Below are positions 1-7,974 of a stretch of DNA of 64,000 nucleotides, in pieces. A model generated the notes under the pieces. It had not been told where the DNA came from, ran no database searches, and saw only the letters and a program-made list of their open reading frames with translations. The stretch covers positions 1-64,000 of the forward strand of contig JAEDJD010000011.1 of assembly GCA_016296505.1 (NCBI GenBank), written 5' to 3'. Within the stretch, counting starts at the first letter, position 1. Every line of letters begins with the position of its first letter. Source of the stretch: Oscillospiraceae bacterium. Its GTDB lineage: Bacteria; Bacillota; Clostridia; Oscillospirales; Ruminococcaceae. A program made the position numbers and the translations under genes.

Positions 1-52
1 AAAGAGAGATGTGTTATCGTCCGGCACTTCTGCGGTGATAAAGACCTCAGTG

Positions 53-96
53 AAGCCGATTATACGTTGTTATCTTTATTATAGCATAATCGGCTT
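53..96. terminator. Inverted repeat, possible terminator
   Basis: Eleven-base arms AAGCCGATTAT (53-63) and ATAATCGGCTT (86-96) form a perfect hairpin with a 22-nt loop. It lies downstream of the minus-strand gene ending at 135 and may terminate it; the T-rich block at 120-137 is on the wrong side to be its tail. The remaining bases of 1-134 show no gene. Confidence 0.4.
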
Positions 97-134
97 AACA
101 TTTCAACACTTTAAAGCGATTTTTTTTAAATTTT

Positions 135-338
135 TTATGCCGATATATCCGACTCGGACATACCCTCGGACTTTTCTGTAATTTCCTTGCTATCATCGTC
201 CTTTTCAACAGGCTTGAGAATATCATAAATCTGATTTATCCTGTTTCTCTTAACACTCTCGCTTACATTTTCGGGAATGTAGGAAGTGACCTTGATACCA
301 TTAACGGTACGCTCGATTATTCTTTCTTTCATAAGCAT
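135..338 (-). CDS. Small TnpW-like transposon-associated protein
   Basis: A 67-residue protein with a good ribosome binding site (GGAAAGGAGCATA then ATG). Its core (ERTVNG..VTSYIPEN..E....RINQIYDIL) resembles the short TnpW family proteins found in clostridial conjugative transposons, which share a compact beta-rich core followed by an E-T/S...K/R-I-x-x-I helix. Their function is unknown. The start overlaps the stop of the upstream truncated regulator by one base (TAATG), so the two are translationally coupled. The family call rests on pattern recall and is tentative; the gene itself looks real because of its RBS and coupling. Confidence 0.5.
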   Translation of the reverse strand: MLMKERIIERTVNGIKVTSYIPENVSESVKRNRINQIYDILKPVEKDDDSKEITEKSEGMSESDISA

Positions 339-793
339 TATGCTCCTTTCCTTTGGAAATTTCTTTTGTTCTTTTTTTGATTTGGAACATTCATCACCGA
401 CAATAACCGCTGCGGCTCCTGTTCCTCATTTTCGAGGCTTTTTCTGTCCTCGGCAGTCGTGAATTTTTTCATCTTAGCGATCAGGATCAGGATCTCTTCC
501 TTGGAAAAGCACCTGCTCCCCAGCAAGACCTTAATTACCGCAAACAACTCCTGGTTCTTCAAAAATTCATCACTGGTCAGCAGATATGCCTTGTCTCTAT
601 GGGAATAACGCAACTCTGCATTTTGCAGCAGCTCCCGATGTTCCGCCAGAAAAGCCTGTATCTCTGCGATATTCCGGCTGATGCTTTTCACTGAGACCTG
701 ATACTCTGCTGCAAGCTGTTTGGGAGAGATGTGTTCGCCTTTCAATGCTCTGAAAAATATTTCCAGCATTCTTTCGTGTTTCTGATGTTCCAT
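338..793 (-). CDS. Truncated WYL-type HTH regulator
   Basis: A 151-residue protein. Residues 1-60 form a DeoR-like winged helix (RMLEIFFRAL.....SPKQLAAEYQVSVKSISRNI), typical of WYL-domain transcriptional regulators. Residues 60-115 match the segment that normally leads into the WYL ligand domain. Full-length relatives are about 300 residues; here the WYL domain is missing and the last 30 or so residues are a Lys/Asn/Gln-rich tail with no domain look. It could be a decayed regulator or a stand-alone DNA-binding form retained in a mobile element. RBS AGGAGG precedes the ATG. A TATAAT box lies upstream (about 815-820, minus strand) without a clear -35 hexamer. Confidence 0.55.
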   Translation of the reverse strand: MEHQKHERMLEIFFRALKGEHISPKQLAAEYQVSVKSISRNIAEIQAFLAEHRELLQNAELRYSHRDKAYLLTSDEFLKNQELFAVIKVLLGSRCFSKEEILILIAKMKKFTTAEDRKSLENEEQEPQRLLSVMNVPNQKKNKRNFQRKGA

Positions 794-1188
794 GGCTATC
801 CTCCTTTTTTCTTAATTATAACACCATAGCCGGACACAGGGATGTCTTTCTGAAAACATTCGGCTGATTGTACAGAAAGCATCCGGTTTGATTGTGCAGA
901 ATGCTAATCGGTTGATTCTTCATGAACGAATCATTCTTCAGCGTTCACACCGTAATTCAAGTGCAGCGATCATCTGGTCTGTTTGTTTGAATTCATTCCG
1001 CCATTTCGCCATCAATTTCAAGAGAAAGAGTGCTCCTGAGAATAGGTATTATTTAAGGGAGGTCACGCTCATTTGCACGTTGAACCCACAAACTTTTTCA
1101 GGTCACCAAGATAAAACAAAATCCCTAAATACCGTTATTACATGGTATTTAGGGATTTTTGCAACCTTTCCGGTTACGCATATTCTAA
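794..1188. other. Intergenic stretch between regulator and ssrA
   Basis: No convincing gene. The left part holds imperfect 23-25 bp direct repeats (861-883, 884-908, and a partial third copy at 909) of the form CGG..TGATTGT.CAGAA.GC. The right part holds the ssrA terminator. The rest reads as non-coding, possibly eroded mobile-element DNA. An open frame on the plus strand from 888 runs into the antisense of ssrA and is not credible. Confidence 0.5.
1119..1160 (-). terminator. ssrA terminator
   Basis: Fifteen-base perfect arms AAATCCCTAAATACC (1119-1133) and GGTATTTAGGGATTT (1144-1158), starting about 30 bases past the tmRNA 3' end. On the minus strand the stem is followed by TTTTGTTTT; on the plus strand by TTTTT, so it may work both ways. 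Confidence 0.85.
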
Positions 1189-1534
1189 TGGTGGAGGCGA
1201 GGAGAATTGAACTCCTGTCCGAAAACCGTTTCATCCGATCCTCTACGAGCGTAGTTTATCTTTTACATTCCCTTTTCGCAGCGCCGACAAACAGGCTATA
1301 CGAATCGGTAGCACATCATGCGACTACTGAATATGTGCGTCATCAGCAGACGTTCACCGCGTCATGACGCCAGACACCGGATACGCGGTACTCTCCGGGC
1401 TGACGGAGGCCTTAAGCGGCCATCAAAACGGAATCGTTGTTCTCGTTTAAATTTAGAAAGTTGCACATTTTACGGGTTATGCTCCCGGCTCGCCAATCAA
1501 ACTTCCCAGCCCCCGTCGAAACCTTTACGCCCCC
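1189..1534 (-). ncRNA. ssrA: tmRNA (ssrA)
   Basis: Transfer-messenger RNA that, with SmpB, rescues stalled ribosomes and tags the unfinished peptide. The tRNA-like ends are clear: 5' GGGGGCG pairs with 3' CGCCTCC (one G-U), followed by discriminator A and an encoded CCA (1189-1191). The T arm reads GGAGTTCAATTCTCC. The messenger part ends in the frame ...N-E-N-N-D-S-V-L-M-A-A with stop TAA at 1412-1414. The first tag codon is unclear because no Ala GCN codon sits where the resume codon is expected. Length is 346 nt, usual for a one-piece tmRNA. The smpB gene lies two genes upstream on the same strand. The 3' end of ssrA is a frequent integrase target, and the DNA beyond it looks mobile. Confidence 0.97.
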
Positions 1535-1568
1535 GTATACGAGAAATTGAAAGCTGAATGCTGTATAT

Positions 1569-1597
1569 ATTATATCGTAAATGCAATGATTTGTCAA
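1569..1597 (-). promoter_or_regulatory. ssrA promoter
   Basis: Minus-strand TTGACA (1592-1597), 17-base spacer, TATAAT (1569-1574). Transcription would start about 28 bases before the mature 5' end, leaving a leader for RNase P to remove. Confidence 0.85.
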
Positions 1598-1604
1598 CTG
1601 CTGA

Positions 1605-2717
1605 TTACAGGAAAAGAATCTCCTGTTGATTTGCGTCCACTTGTACAAGCGCGCCATAAGGCAAAATAGCACGCGGAGCCGCATGACCGAAATTGATATT
1701 ATAGAGAATTGGCAGTGAAGGATCGCCGATCGTTTCACACCATACACTTTTATATTCTTCGTAATACTGTTCATTTTGCGGCTTCCCGATTAGAATGCCG
1801 TTGATATTCGCAAATACACCTACGGCTTTCAGTGCTTCCAGAATCTGACGCAGTCGATCCGGTTCCGGATTTTCTTCACTTGTTTCCGCAAATAAAATCT
1901 TCCCTTTCCATTCGTCGGCAGTCGGAAAAATGTTGTATCTGCGTGAAATTTCTCCCTGCTCACGGAATATTTCCGTATCGGGAACACCAGCGCTTTTCAG
2001 CTTATCTACTTGATATACCGCACGGTCGGAGAGCAGCATCTCGCCAAGACTCTCAATACAACCGCCGAGCAATTCGCCCTTAAACTGCGGATTACCCTGC
2101 AATAATTCATAGCCGTGCTGTTCCAGACGGGCAACGGGTTCCGTTCCGACAGCCGCAGCAGAAAAATCAGTTCGTTCCTCATACCAGAACGGCGCGGGCG
2201 TAATTTTCCGCCCATGATAAGATGCAAAACAGCTTGCAAACTGTGCCTTAGAATAGGGGAGCATATGCTCTGACAGTTCCGCAAGATTGCAGATAAAGCA
2301 TTGTCCATAAAAGGTCTGCAGTCCCAGACGGTACAACATCAAGTGATTATTGGTCGTATCTGAAAAGCCGAGAAAGAACTTCGGATGCTCGCGAACGGCG
2401 CGGATAAACTCTGCATCCTCCATCAGATAGGGGAAAGTGCGAAATGTGTCGATGCCGCCGATTGCACAAATCATGCCACGGATGCTGTTATCAAGAAACG
2501 CCGTTTTCAGGTCAACGGCACGCAGTTCCGGATGTGTCCAGATTTCAGCAATACCGGACAATGCATTCTCCATAAAAACAGGCTCCAGCCCGAATTCGCG
2601 CAATCTGCGGATACCAAGTTCGATTTGATGCGCACACCATGACTCGCCGAGCATACCGGACGACAGACTGATAATTGCAACGCGGTCGCCCTTTTGCAGC
2701 GGTTCCGGATAAATCAT
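1605..2717 (-). CDS. S66 family LD-carboxypeptidase / MccF-like peptidase
   Basis: A 370-residue serine peptidase of family S66. Members cleave the L,D bond between meso-DAP and D-Ala in cytoplasmic murein tetrapeptides (LdcA) or detoxify microcin C-like peptide-nucleotides (MccF). The nucleophile motif G-F-S-D-T-T puts the serine at residue 119; E278 (in AETSEE) and H345 (in NFGHAAP) complete the S66 Ser-Glu-His triad. There is no signal peptide, so it is cytoplasmic. The ~370 length and Glu context are nearer to MccF than to the ~300-residue LdcA, so murein recycling is not certain. RBS AGGAGCG precedes the ATG. It follows smpB with a 16-bp gap and is probably co-transcribed with it. Confidence 0.85.
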   Translation of the reverse strand: MIYPEPLQKGDRVAIISLSSGMLGESWCAHQIELGIRRLREFGLEPVFMENALSGIAEIWTHPELRAVDLKTAFLDNSIRGMICAIGGIDTFRTFPYLMEDAEFIRAVREHPKFFLGFSDTTNNHLMLYRLGLQTFYGQCFICNLAELSEHMLPYSKAQFASCFASYHGRKITPAPFWYEERTDFSAAAVGTEPVARLEQHGYELLQGNPQFKGELLGGCIESLGEMLLSDRAVYQVDKLKSAGVPDTEIFREQGEISRRYNIFPTADEWKGKILFAETSEENPEPDRLRQILEALKAVGVFANINGILIGKPQNEQYYEEYKSVWCETIGDPSLPILYNINFGHAAPRAILPYGALVQVDANQQEILFL

Positions 2718-2733
2718 TGTACGCTCCTTTCGA

Positions 2734-3201
2734 TTACTGGTTTCTGGATTTCACTGCGCGATCAATATCGCGGTTTGCAGATTTGATTGCTGCGTCCTCG
2801 CGTTTGTCATAGAGTTTTTTGCCCTTGCAAAGTCCGAGCTGCACCTTAACTTTGCCGTCCTTAAAATACAGCGAGAGGGGGATCAGAGTCAATCCCTGCG
2901 TTTTGAGCGTACCGAACAGTTTGAGGATTTCACGTTTATGCATCAAAAGCTGCCGCACACGGCGCGGTTCCTTATTGAACACATTGCCTTTTTCATAGGG
3001 CGAAACGTGCATATCACGAAGCAGGAGCTGACCATCTTCAATGGAACACCAGCTATCTTTCATGTTGACATTGCCGTTCCGGATTGATTTCACTTCTGTT
3101 CCAACAAGCGCGATACCGGCTTCATAGGTTTCAAGCACAAAATAATCATGACGCGCCTTGCGATTCTCAGCGATCTGCTTAATACCTGTCTGTTTCATCA
3201 A
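2734..3201 (-). CDS. smpB: SsrA-binding protein SmpB
   Basis: A 155-residue SmpB, full length. It binds the tRNA-like part of tmRNA and carries it to stalled ribosomes. Family hallmarks are visible: an N-terminal NRKARHDYFV segment, GTEVKSIR, HVSPYEKGN, the RRVRQLLMHKREI helix, and a Lys/Arg-rich C-terminal tail (GKKLYDKRE....DRAVKSRNQ) that lies in the empty mRNA channel. Two adjacent Met codons sit after GAAAGGAGGG; either could start. Its RNA partner ssrA is 1.2 kb downstream on the same strand, with only the S66 peptidase between. Confidence 0.97.
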   Translation of the reverse strand: MMKQTGIKQIAENRKARHDYFVLETYEAGIALVGTEVKSIRNGNVNMKDSWCSIEDGQLLLRDMHVSPYEKGNVFNKEPRRVRQLLMHKREILKLFGTLKTQGLTLIPLSLYFKDGKVKVQLGLCKGKKLYDKREDAAIKSANRDIDRAVKSRNQ

Positions 3202-3225
3202 TCAGCCCTCCTTTCGATAGAGATA

Positions 3226-3254
3226 ATTATAACACCATCACAATAAAAAGTCAA
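3226..3254 (-). promoter_or_regulatory. smpB promoter
   Basis: Minus strand TTGACT (3249-3254), 17-base spacer, TATAAT (3226-3231). It diverges from the promoter of the radical SAM gene. Confidence 0.8.
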
Positions 3255-3302
3255 GTTACAAAGCGGTATCTTTTTGGCGGTATTTGATATATTTTGCGGG
3301 AA

Positions 3303-3331
3303 TTGACAATAAAGAAAATATATGGTAGACT
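3303..3331 (+). promoter_or_regulatory. Promoter of PflX-like radical SAM gene
   Basis: TTGACA (3303-3308), 17-base spacer, TAGACT (3326-3331), with the start codon 38 bases further on. Confidence 0.7.
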
Positions 3332-3368
3332 ATGTTAATACGATTGCATTCAATGAACGGGGAATGAT

Positions 3369-4268
3369 ATGGAAGACAAAAAATGTATGCTATGTCCGCG
3401 CAGATGCGAAATTGATCGAACCTATCAGTACGGATACTGCGGCGAATCGGACATAATCCGTATTGCACGAGCTGCTCCGCATATGTGGGAAGAACCGCCG
3501 ATCAGCGGCACAAACGGTTCCGGAACTATATTCTTCAGTGGCTGTAATCTGCGATGTATCTATTGTCAAAATCATGAAATTGCAGTTTCGCATCTCGGCT
3601 ATGCTGTTTCCAACGATGAATTATGCAGAATATTTTTTGAGTTGCAGAATCAGGGTGTACACAATATCAATCTGGTCACTGCCAGTCACTATGCAAACCA
3701 GCTGATTCCGATTTTGCAGAGAGCAAAAGGGGAGGGGCTTCATATTCCATTGGTCTGGAACAGCAGCGGATATGAAACTGTGGAAATGCTTCGGATGCTG
3801 GACGGACTGATTGATATATATTTGCCGGATTTCAAGTATATCAATCCGCAGACTGCAAAAGATTATTCCAAGGCACCGGATTATCCGGATGTGGCAAAGG
3901 CAGCTCTGGCGGAGATGGTGCGGCAGTGCGGTGCGCCGCGGCACGATTTGCATACCGGATTGATGACGCGCGGCGTACAAGTACGGCATCTGGTACTGCC
4001 CGGTCATGCGCAGGAGTCGCGGCAGATCTTATGGTATTTGTATCGTTCCTACGGCAACGGCATTGGCTACAGTATCATGAATCAGTATACGCCGATGCCA
4101 AAAATGCAATCACATCCGCTTCTGTCACGCAAAGTCACGGCAAAAGAATATGCAAATGTGGTACAGTATGCGAACCAGATTGGCATTGAAAACGCATATA
4201 CACAGGAGGGCGAGGCAGCGAGCGAATCATTTATTCCGGAATTTTCGGGGCGACGGCAATCGCACTGA
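3369..4268 (+). CDS. PflX-like radical SAM protein
   Basis: A 299-residue radical SAM protein related to the uncharacterised PflX group (COG1313), distant kin of pyruvate formate-lyase activating enzymes. The [4Fe-4S]/SAM motif C-x3-C-x2-C is C59-NLR-C63-IY-C66. A second N-terminal cysteine cluster (C6, C9, C13, C24) could bind another metal centre and is usual for this group. The substrate is unknown. The chain shows a TIM-barrel-like arrangement, for example HIPLVWNSSGYE and IYLPDFKY. It is monocistronic, with its own promoter, and precedes malic enzyme, which also has its own promoter. Confidence 0.85.
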   Translation: MEDKKCMLCPRRCEIDRTYQYGYCGESDIIRIARAAPHMWEEPPISGTNGSGTIFFSGCNLRCIYCQNHEIAVSHLGYAVSNDELCRIFFELQNQGVHNINLVTASHYANQLIPILQRAKGEGLHIPLVWNSSGYETVEMLRMLDGLIDIYLPDFKYINPQTAKDYSKAPDYPDVAKAALAEMVRQCGAPRHDLHTGLMTRGVQVRHLVLPGHAQESRQILWYLYRSYGNGIGYSIMNQYTPMPKMQSHPLLSRKVTAKEYANVVQYANQIGIENAYTQEGEAASESFIPEFSGRRQSH

Positions 4269-4282
4269 TTTCACAAGAGGAC

Positions 4283-4311
4283 TTGCAATCTGAGCTGGAT
4301 TGTGCTATAAT
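4283..4311 (+). promoter_or_regulatory. Malic enzyme promoter
   Basis: TTGCAA (4283-4288), 17 bases, TATAAT (4306-4311); the RBS AAAAGGAG follows before the ATG at 4350. Confidence 0.8.
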
Positions 4312-4349
4312 GATACAGTAAATCAAATCTATAAAAGGAGTCTATATAC

Positions 4350-5534
4350 ATGGATATTATGGAAAAATCACTTGCAGCGCATCAGGAATGGGCAGGCAAG
4401 CTCGACATTCGCTCAAAGGTCGCAATCAAGGATAAGGACGCACTTTCCGTTGCATATACGCCGGGTGTTGCGCGTCCCTGCCTTGAGATTCAAAATAATC
4501 CGTCGCTTTCCTACGATTTGACCGGCAGAGCAAACCTTGTCGCTGTCATTACGGACGGTACTGCGGTACTTGGTCTTGGCGATATCGGACCGCTTGCCGC
4601 TATGCCTGTCATGGAAGGCAAATGTGCGCTGTTTTCGGAATTCGGCGGTGTTCAGGCAATTCCACTCTGTGTAAACAGCAAGGATCCAGATGAATTCTGC
4701 AAGACTGTTGCATTGATTTCAGGCAGCTTCGGCGGCATCAATCTCGAGGATATCTCTGCGCCGCGATGCTTTGAGATCGAACAAAAACTCAAGACAATGG
4801 TTGATATTCCGGTGTTCCATGACGATCAGCATGGAACAGCCGTTGTCGCAACTGCGGCAATCATGAACGCTTCCAAACTCGCGGGAAAACAGGTCAGCGA
4901 CCTGCGTATTGTCATTAACGGTGCCGGTGCAGCAGGCGTTGCGATTGCAGAGATGCTGCTCTCGATCGGCGTACAGGATATCATGATGCTCAATTCCAAG
5001 GGTATCGTCTGCGAGGGAGACAAGCTTTCTTCTGAAGCGTTGACCTCTCTCTCCAAGCGCACCAATAAAAATCATCTCCACGGCGGTCTTGCCGACGCCA
5101 TAAAAGGTGCTGATGTCTTTATCGGCGTATCCAAGCCGAATCTCGTCACACCGGAAATGGTGAAGTCTATGAATGAAAAGCCGTTTATTTTTGCAATGGC
5201 AAATCCAACGCCGGAGATTATGCCGGAGCTTGCGAAAGAAGCCGGCGCATTTGTTGTCGGTACCGGCAGAAGCGATTTCCCGAACCAGATCAACAATGTT
5301 CTTGCATTTCCGGGTATCTTCAAAGGTGCGCTTTCCGTGCGCGCGTCGGATATCACTGAGCGCATGAAACACGCTGCTGCTTCTGCAATCGCAGCCTGTG
5401 TTTCTGACGACGATCTTTCGCCGGATTGCGTCATCCCGAATCCGTTTGATCCGAAGGTTGCACAAGCTGTCGCAGAAGCAGTCGCAGAAGCTGCTATTCA
5501 GGATGGTGTTGCACGTATTTGCGCGGAGAAATAA
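4350..5534 (+). CDS. Malic enzyme (oxaloacetate-decarboxylating malate dehydrogenase)
   Basis: A 394-residue short-form bacterial malic enzyme that converts L-malate to pyruvate and CO2 with NAD(P)+. The N-terminal part carries [15 protein letters not shown] and [24 protein letters not shown]. The metal/substrate region [11 protein letters not shown] follows, then a Rossmann fold ([16 protein letters not shown]). It is about the size of the compact clostridial enzymes and has no C-terminal phosphotransacetylase domain, unlike the large MaeB forms. Cofactor choice cannot be read safely. It acts in the cytoplasm at the C4-C3 branch point; an oxaloacetate-decarboxylase-type Na+ pump pair lies elsewhere in the window (29720-31018). 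Confidence 0.93.
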   Translation: MDIMEKSLAAHQEWAGKLDIRSKVAIKDKDALSVAYTPGVARPCLEIQNNPSLSYDLTGRANLVAVITDGTAVLGLGDIGPLAAMPVMEGKCALFSEFGGVQAIPLCVNSKDPDEFCKTVALISGSFGGINLEDISAPRCFEIEQKLKTMVDIPVFHDDQHGTAVVATAAIMNASKLAGKQVSDLRIVINGAGAAGVAIAEMLLSIGVQDIMMLNSKGIVCEGDKLSSEALTSLSKRTNKNHLHGGLADAIKGADVFIGVSKPNLVTPEMVKSMNEKPFIFAMANPTPEIMPELAKEAGAFVVGTGRSDFPNQINNVLAFPGIFKGALSVRASDITERMKHAAASAIAACVSDDDLSPDCVIPNPFDPKVAQAVAEAVAEAAIQDGVARICAEK

Positions 5535-5535
5535 T

Positions 5536-6321
5536 ATGCTCCGAATTGATAGTGTCGTGCTTCGGGTGCTTTTGATCATTATCAGTATAATCGGTATTAT
5601 TATATTTTATTTACCAACGATTGCCGGAGTCGTGAATATCGGCAATCTATTCGGCATGGCGTGCAATGTTTTGCTTCTGGTATTTACTACCTTCAACAAA
5701 TGGGTTTCCGCTGCTTTAGATCAGCTTTATACGTTCCGCAGCGGAAAGTATATTTTGCGTATGCTTGGCGTTTTCGTGATACTTGGCGTGGTTTATTGCC
5801 TGATTCTCAGCATTATGATGCTGTATTCAGCTTACCGGAAACCGAAAACAACACCGCAGGCGGTGATTGTGCTGGGATGTAAGGTGCGCGGCACCAAACC
5901 GTCGATGATGCTCTCGAAACGGATCCATGCTGCATATGACGCTTTGCAAACATATCCTGATATGGTTGCTATTGTATCCGGCGGCAAAGGAAATGATGAG
6001 GATATCTCAGAGGCGGAATGTATGCGACAAGAACTCATGAAAATGGGAATCGCAGACTCTAGAATCTATATTGAGGATCAATCGACCTCCACTTCGGAGA
6101 ATCTACGGTTTTCCAAGAAGATACTAGATCATAACGGTATCACCGGAAATATATTGATTGCCACGGACGCCTATCACCAAATGCGCGCACAGTATCTGGC
6201 AAAGCTGGAAAATCTGCCGCACTGTGATCCGGCATCTGCACATACAACAGTCTGGATGTTTCCGACTTACTGGGTTCGGGAATGGTTCGGGCTTGCGCAC
6301 GCCTTTGTATTCGGAAATTAA
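5536..6321 (+). CDS. YdcF/SanA-like DUF218 membrane protein
   Basis: A 261-residue protein starting at the ATG two bases after the malic enzyme stop; an in-frame longer version overlapping malic enzyme is not credible. Three hydrophobic segments occupy roughly residues 5-100. A DUF218 domain follows (VIVLGCKVRG.KPS.ML..RI, then IVSGGKGNDEDISEAE and DQSTSTSENL). YdcF binds SAM, and relatives such as SanA and ElyC affect envelope permeability and lipid-carrier metabolism; the reaction of this subgroup is not known. It is probably co-transcribed with malic enzyme. The region after it (6332-6400) holds an imperfect cross-shaped hairpin (AAACTGCTGTCC with GGACGACAGTTT) ending in a T-run, probably the terminator. 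Confidence 0.8.
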   Translation: MLRIDSVVLRVLLIIISIIGIIIFYLPTIAGVVNIGNLFGMACNVLLLVFTTFNKWVSAALDQLYTFRSGKYILRMLGVFVILGVVYCLILSIMMLYSAYRKPKTTPQAVIVLGCKVRGTKPSMMLSKRIHAAYDALQTYPDMVAIVSGGKGNDEDISEAECMRQELMKMGIADSRIYIEDQSTSTSENLRFSKKILDHNGITGNILIATDAYHQMRAQYLAKLENLPHCDPASAHTTVWMFPTYWVREWFGLAHAFVFGN

Positions 6322-6452
6322 AAAACATAAACTGCTGTCCTATGATGAGAACCTCAAAAGTAAGACGCTTTTGAAGCTGCATATCACTCGGACGACAGTT
6401 TTTGCATTATTGCACTTTACTGCATAAAAGCGAAATAATCTTTGTGAAAATA

Positions 6453-6481
6453 TTGACACACTTAGAAAAATAGAGTATAAT
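6453..6481 (+). promoter_or_regulatory. ddh promoter
   Basis: TTGACA (6453-6458), 17 bases, TATAAT (6476-6481), ahead of a strong AAGGAGG at about 6502-6508. Confidence 0.85.
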
Positions 6482-6518
6482 ATTAGGCATAAAACAATTA
6501 TTAAGGAGGTCTCTATTC

Positions 6519-7508
6519 ATGAGCCAGATTCGTATTGGTATTGTCGGTTACGGTAACCTCGGAAAAGGCGTTGAGCTAGCGATCCGCAGCAATCCGGATA
6601 CCACGCTTGCATTCGTCGCAACACGCCGTGATCCTTCCGCTGTTACACTGAAAACCGCAAATATTCCCGTATATCAGTACAATGACCTCGCTGCACATCA
6701 GAACGACGCAGATGTTGTCATCGTCTGCGGCGGCTCCGCAACTGATCTTCCGAAACAGACGCCAGAGCTTGCTAAGCTCTTTAATGTCGTTGACAGCTTT
6801 GATACCCACGCAAAAGTGCAAGAGCATTTTGCCAATGTTGATGCAGCTGCGAATGCTTCCGGTCATGCAGCAATGATTTCCGTCGGCTGGGATCCGGGTA
6901 TGTTTTCTCTCGCCAGACTGTATGGCAACTGTATTCTGCCGGAAGGTAAAGACTACACTTTCTGGGGCAGAGGCGTTTCACAGGGACACTCAGACGCAAT
7001 TCGCCGCGTTGCCGGCGTACAGGACGGCAAACAGTATACCTGTCCGATTGAATCGGCAATGGAGGCGGTTCGCAGAGGCGATCAGCCTGAACTCACAACC
7101 CGTCAGAAGCATCTTCGTGAATGCTATGTCGTTGCAAAGCCAGACGCCGATCTCGCGCAGATCGAGCATGATATCAAGACGATGCCTCACTACTTTGATG
7201 AGTACGATACCATTGTTCATTTTATCTCACAAGAGGAACTGGACAGAGATCATGCCGGCATTCCGCATGGCGGCTTTGTCATGCGAAGCGGCGTTTCAGG
7301 TGAAAATCAAGAGCATAAGCACCTGATCGAATATAGCATAAAACTTGATTCCAATCCGGAGTTTACAACGAATGTTTTGGTCGCATTTGCGCGCGCTGTC
7401 GCACGTTTGGCTAAAGAGCAGAATTTCGGCTGCAAGACCGTTTTTGACATTCCGCCAGCTTACCTTTCTCCGCTGTCAGCAGATACGCTTCGTGCGCATA
7501 TGCTTTGA
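6519..7508 (+). CDS. ddh: meso-Diaminopimelate D-dehydrogenase
   Basis: A 329-residue NADP-dependent enzyme that makes meso-DAP in one step from tetrahydrodipicolinate, ammonia and NADPH, feeding lysine and peptidoglycan synthesis. The Rossmann motif GIVGYGNLGKG begins at residue 7. Family signatures include ISVGWDPGMFSLARLY, TFWGRGVSQGHSDA and the C-terminal ALSE-like dimer region. Length is normal (about 320-330). Monocistronic with a consensus promoter. It implies a meso-DAP cell wall, in line with murD and the PBP gene in the window. Confidence 0.95.
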   Translation: MSQIRIGIVGYGNLGKGVELAIRSNPDTTLAFVATRRDPSAVTLKTANIPVYQYNDLAAHQNDADVVIVCGGSATDLPKQTPELAKLFNVVDSFDTHAKVQEHFANVDAAANASGHAAMISVGWDPGMFSLARLYGNCILPEGKDYTFWGRGVSQGHSDAIRRVAGVQDGKQYTCPIESAMEAVRRGDQPELTTRQKHLRECYVVAKPDADLAQIEHDIKTMPHYFDEYDTIVHFISQEELDRDHAGIPHGGFVMRSGVSGENQEHKHLIEYSIKLDSNPEFTTNVLVAFARAVARLAKEQNFGCKTVFDIPPAYLSPLSADTLRAHML

Positions 7509-7595
7509 TTTTCGCCTGTGACTTGTAATAATCGCCAAGAATTGTATTTTATTCGACACGTTTCTGATTGAAAAATCCGAATTATCGAATTCGAT

Positions 7596-7625
7596 TTGAC
7601 AAATCACGTATTTTCGTTATATAAT
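7596..7625 (+). promoter_or_regulatory. HU gene promoter
   Basis: TTGACA (7596-7601), 18-base spacer, TATAAT (7620-7625), followed by RBS AGGAGGAA. Confidence 0.85.
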
Positions 7626-7660
7626 ACACTTATAGACTTTATAAACAGGAGGAAATCCCC

Positions 7661-7942
7661 ATGAAAAAAAACGATCTGGTTGCAGCAGTTGCTGCAAAAG
7701 CAAATTGCTCAAAGAAGCAAGCTGACGAAGCTCTGAATTATGTTCTGGAAGCAATCACTGACGCTCTTGTTGCTGGTGAGAAAGTTTCTATTACCGGTTT
7801 CGGTACATTTGAAGTACGCGATCGTCCTGCAAAGCAGTGCAAAAATCCCCGTACAGGTGAAATTATGACCACAAAACCCTGCAAGGCTCTTGCTTTCAAG
7901 GCTGGTAAGACTCTGAAGGATTCTGTAAATCCTGAGCAGTAA
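7661..7942 (+). CDS. HU family DNA-binding protein
   Basis: A 93-residue histone-like protein with the full HU signature: MKKNDLVAAVA at the N-terminus, GEKVSITGFGTFEVR, then the arm motif RPAKQCKNPRTGEIM and the C-terminal helix FKAGKTLKDSVN. HU dimers bend and compact DNA. A Cys in the arm (KQCKNP) is uncommon. The next gene, 32 bp downstream, encodes a Lys/Ala-rich basic protein and is probably on the same mRNA. Confidence 0.96.
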   Translation: MKKNDLVAAVAAKANCSKKQADEALNYVLEAITDALVAGEKVSITGFGTFEVRDRPAKQCKNPRTGEIMTTKPCKALAFKAGKTLKDSVNPEQ

Positions 7943-7974
7943 TTTTAACGCTAACTTGCAGAGGAGGAATCAAT

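Noticed and set aside
888..1367. Plus-strand open frame of 159 codons containing V-E-A-R-R-I-E-L-L-S-E-N
   Set aside because: This peptide is the known false translation of the antisense of the tmRNA T arm and acceptor; the frame runs through ssrA and lacks an RBS.
4719..5579. Minus-strand open frame of 286 codons opposite malic enzyme
   Set aside because: No RBS or domain; malic enzyme in the sense direction is complete.
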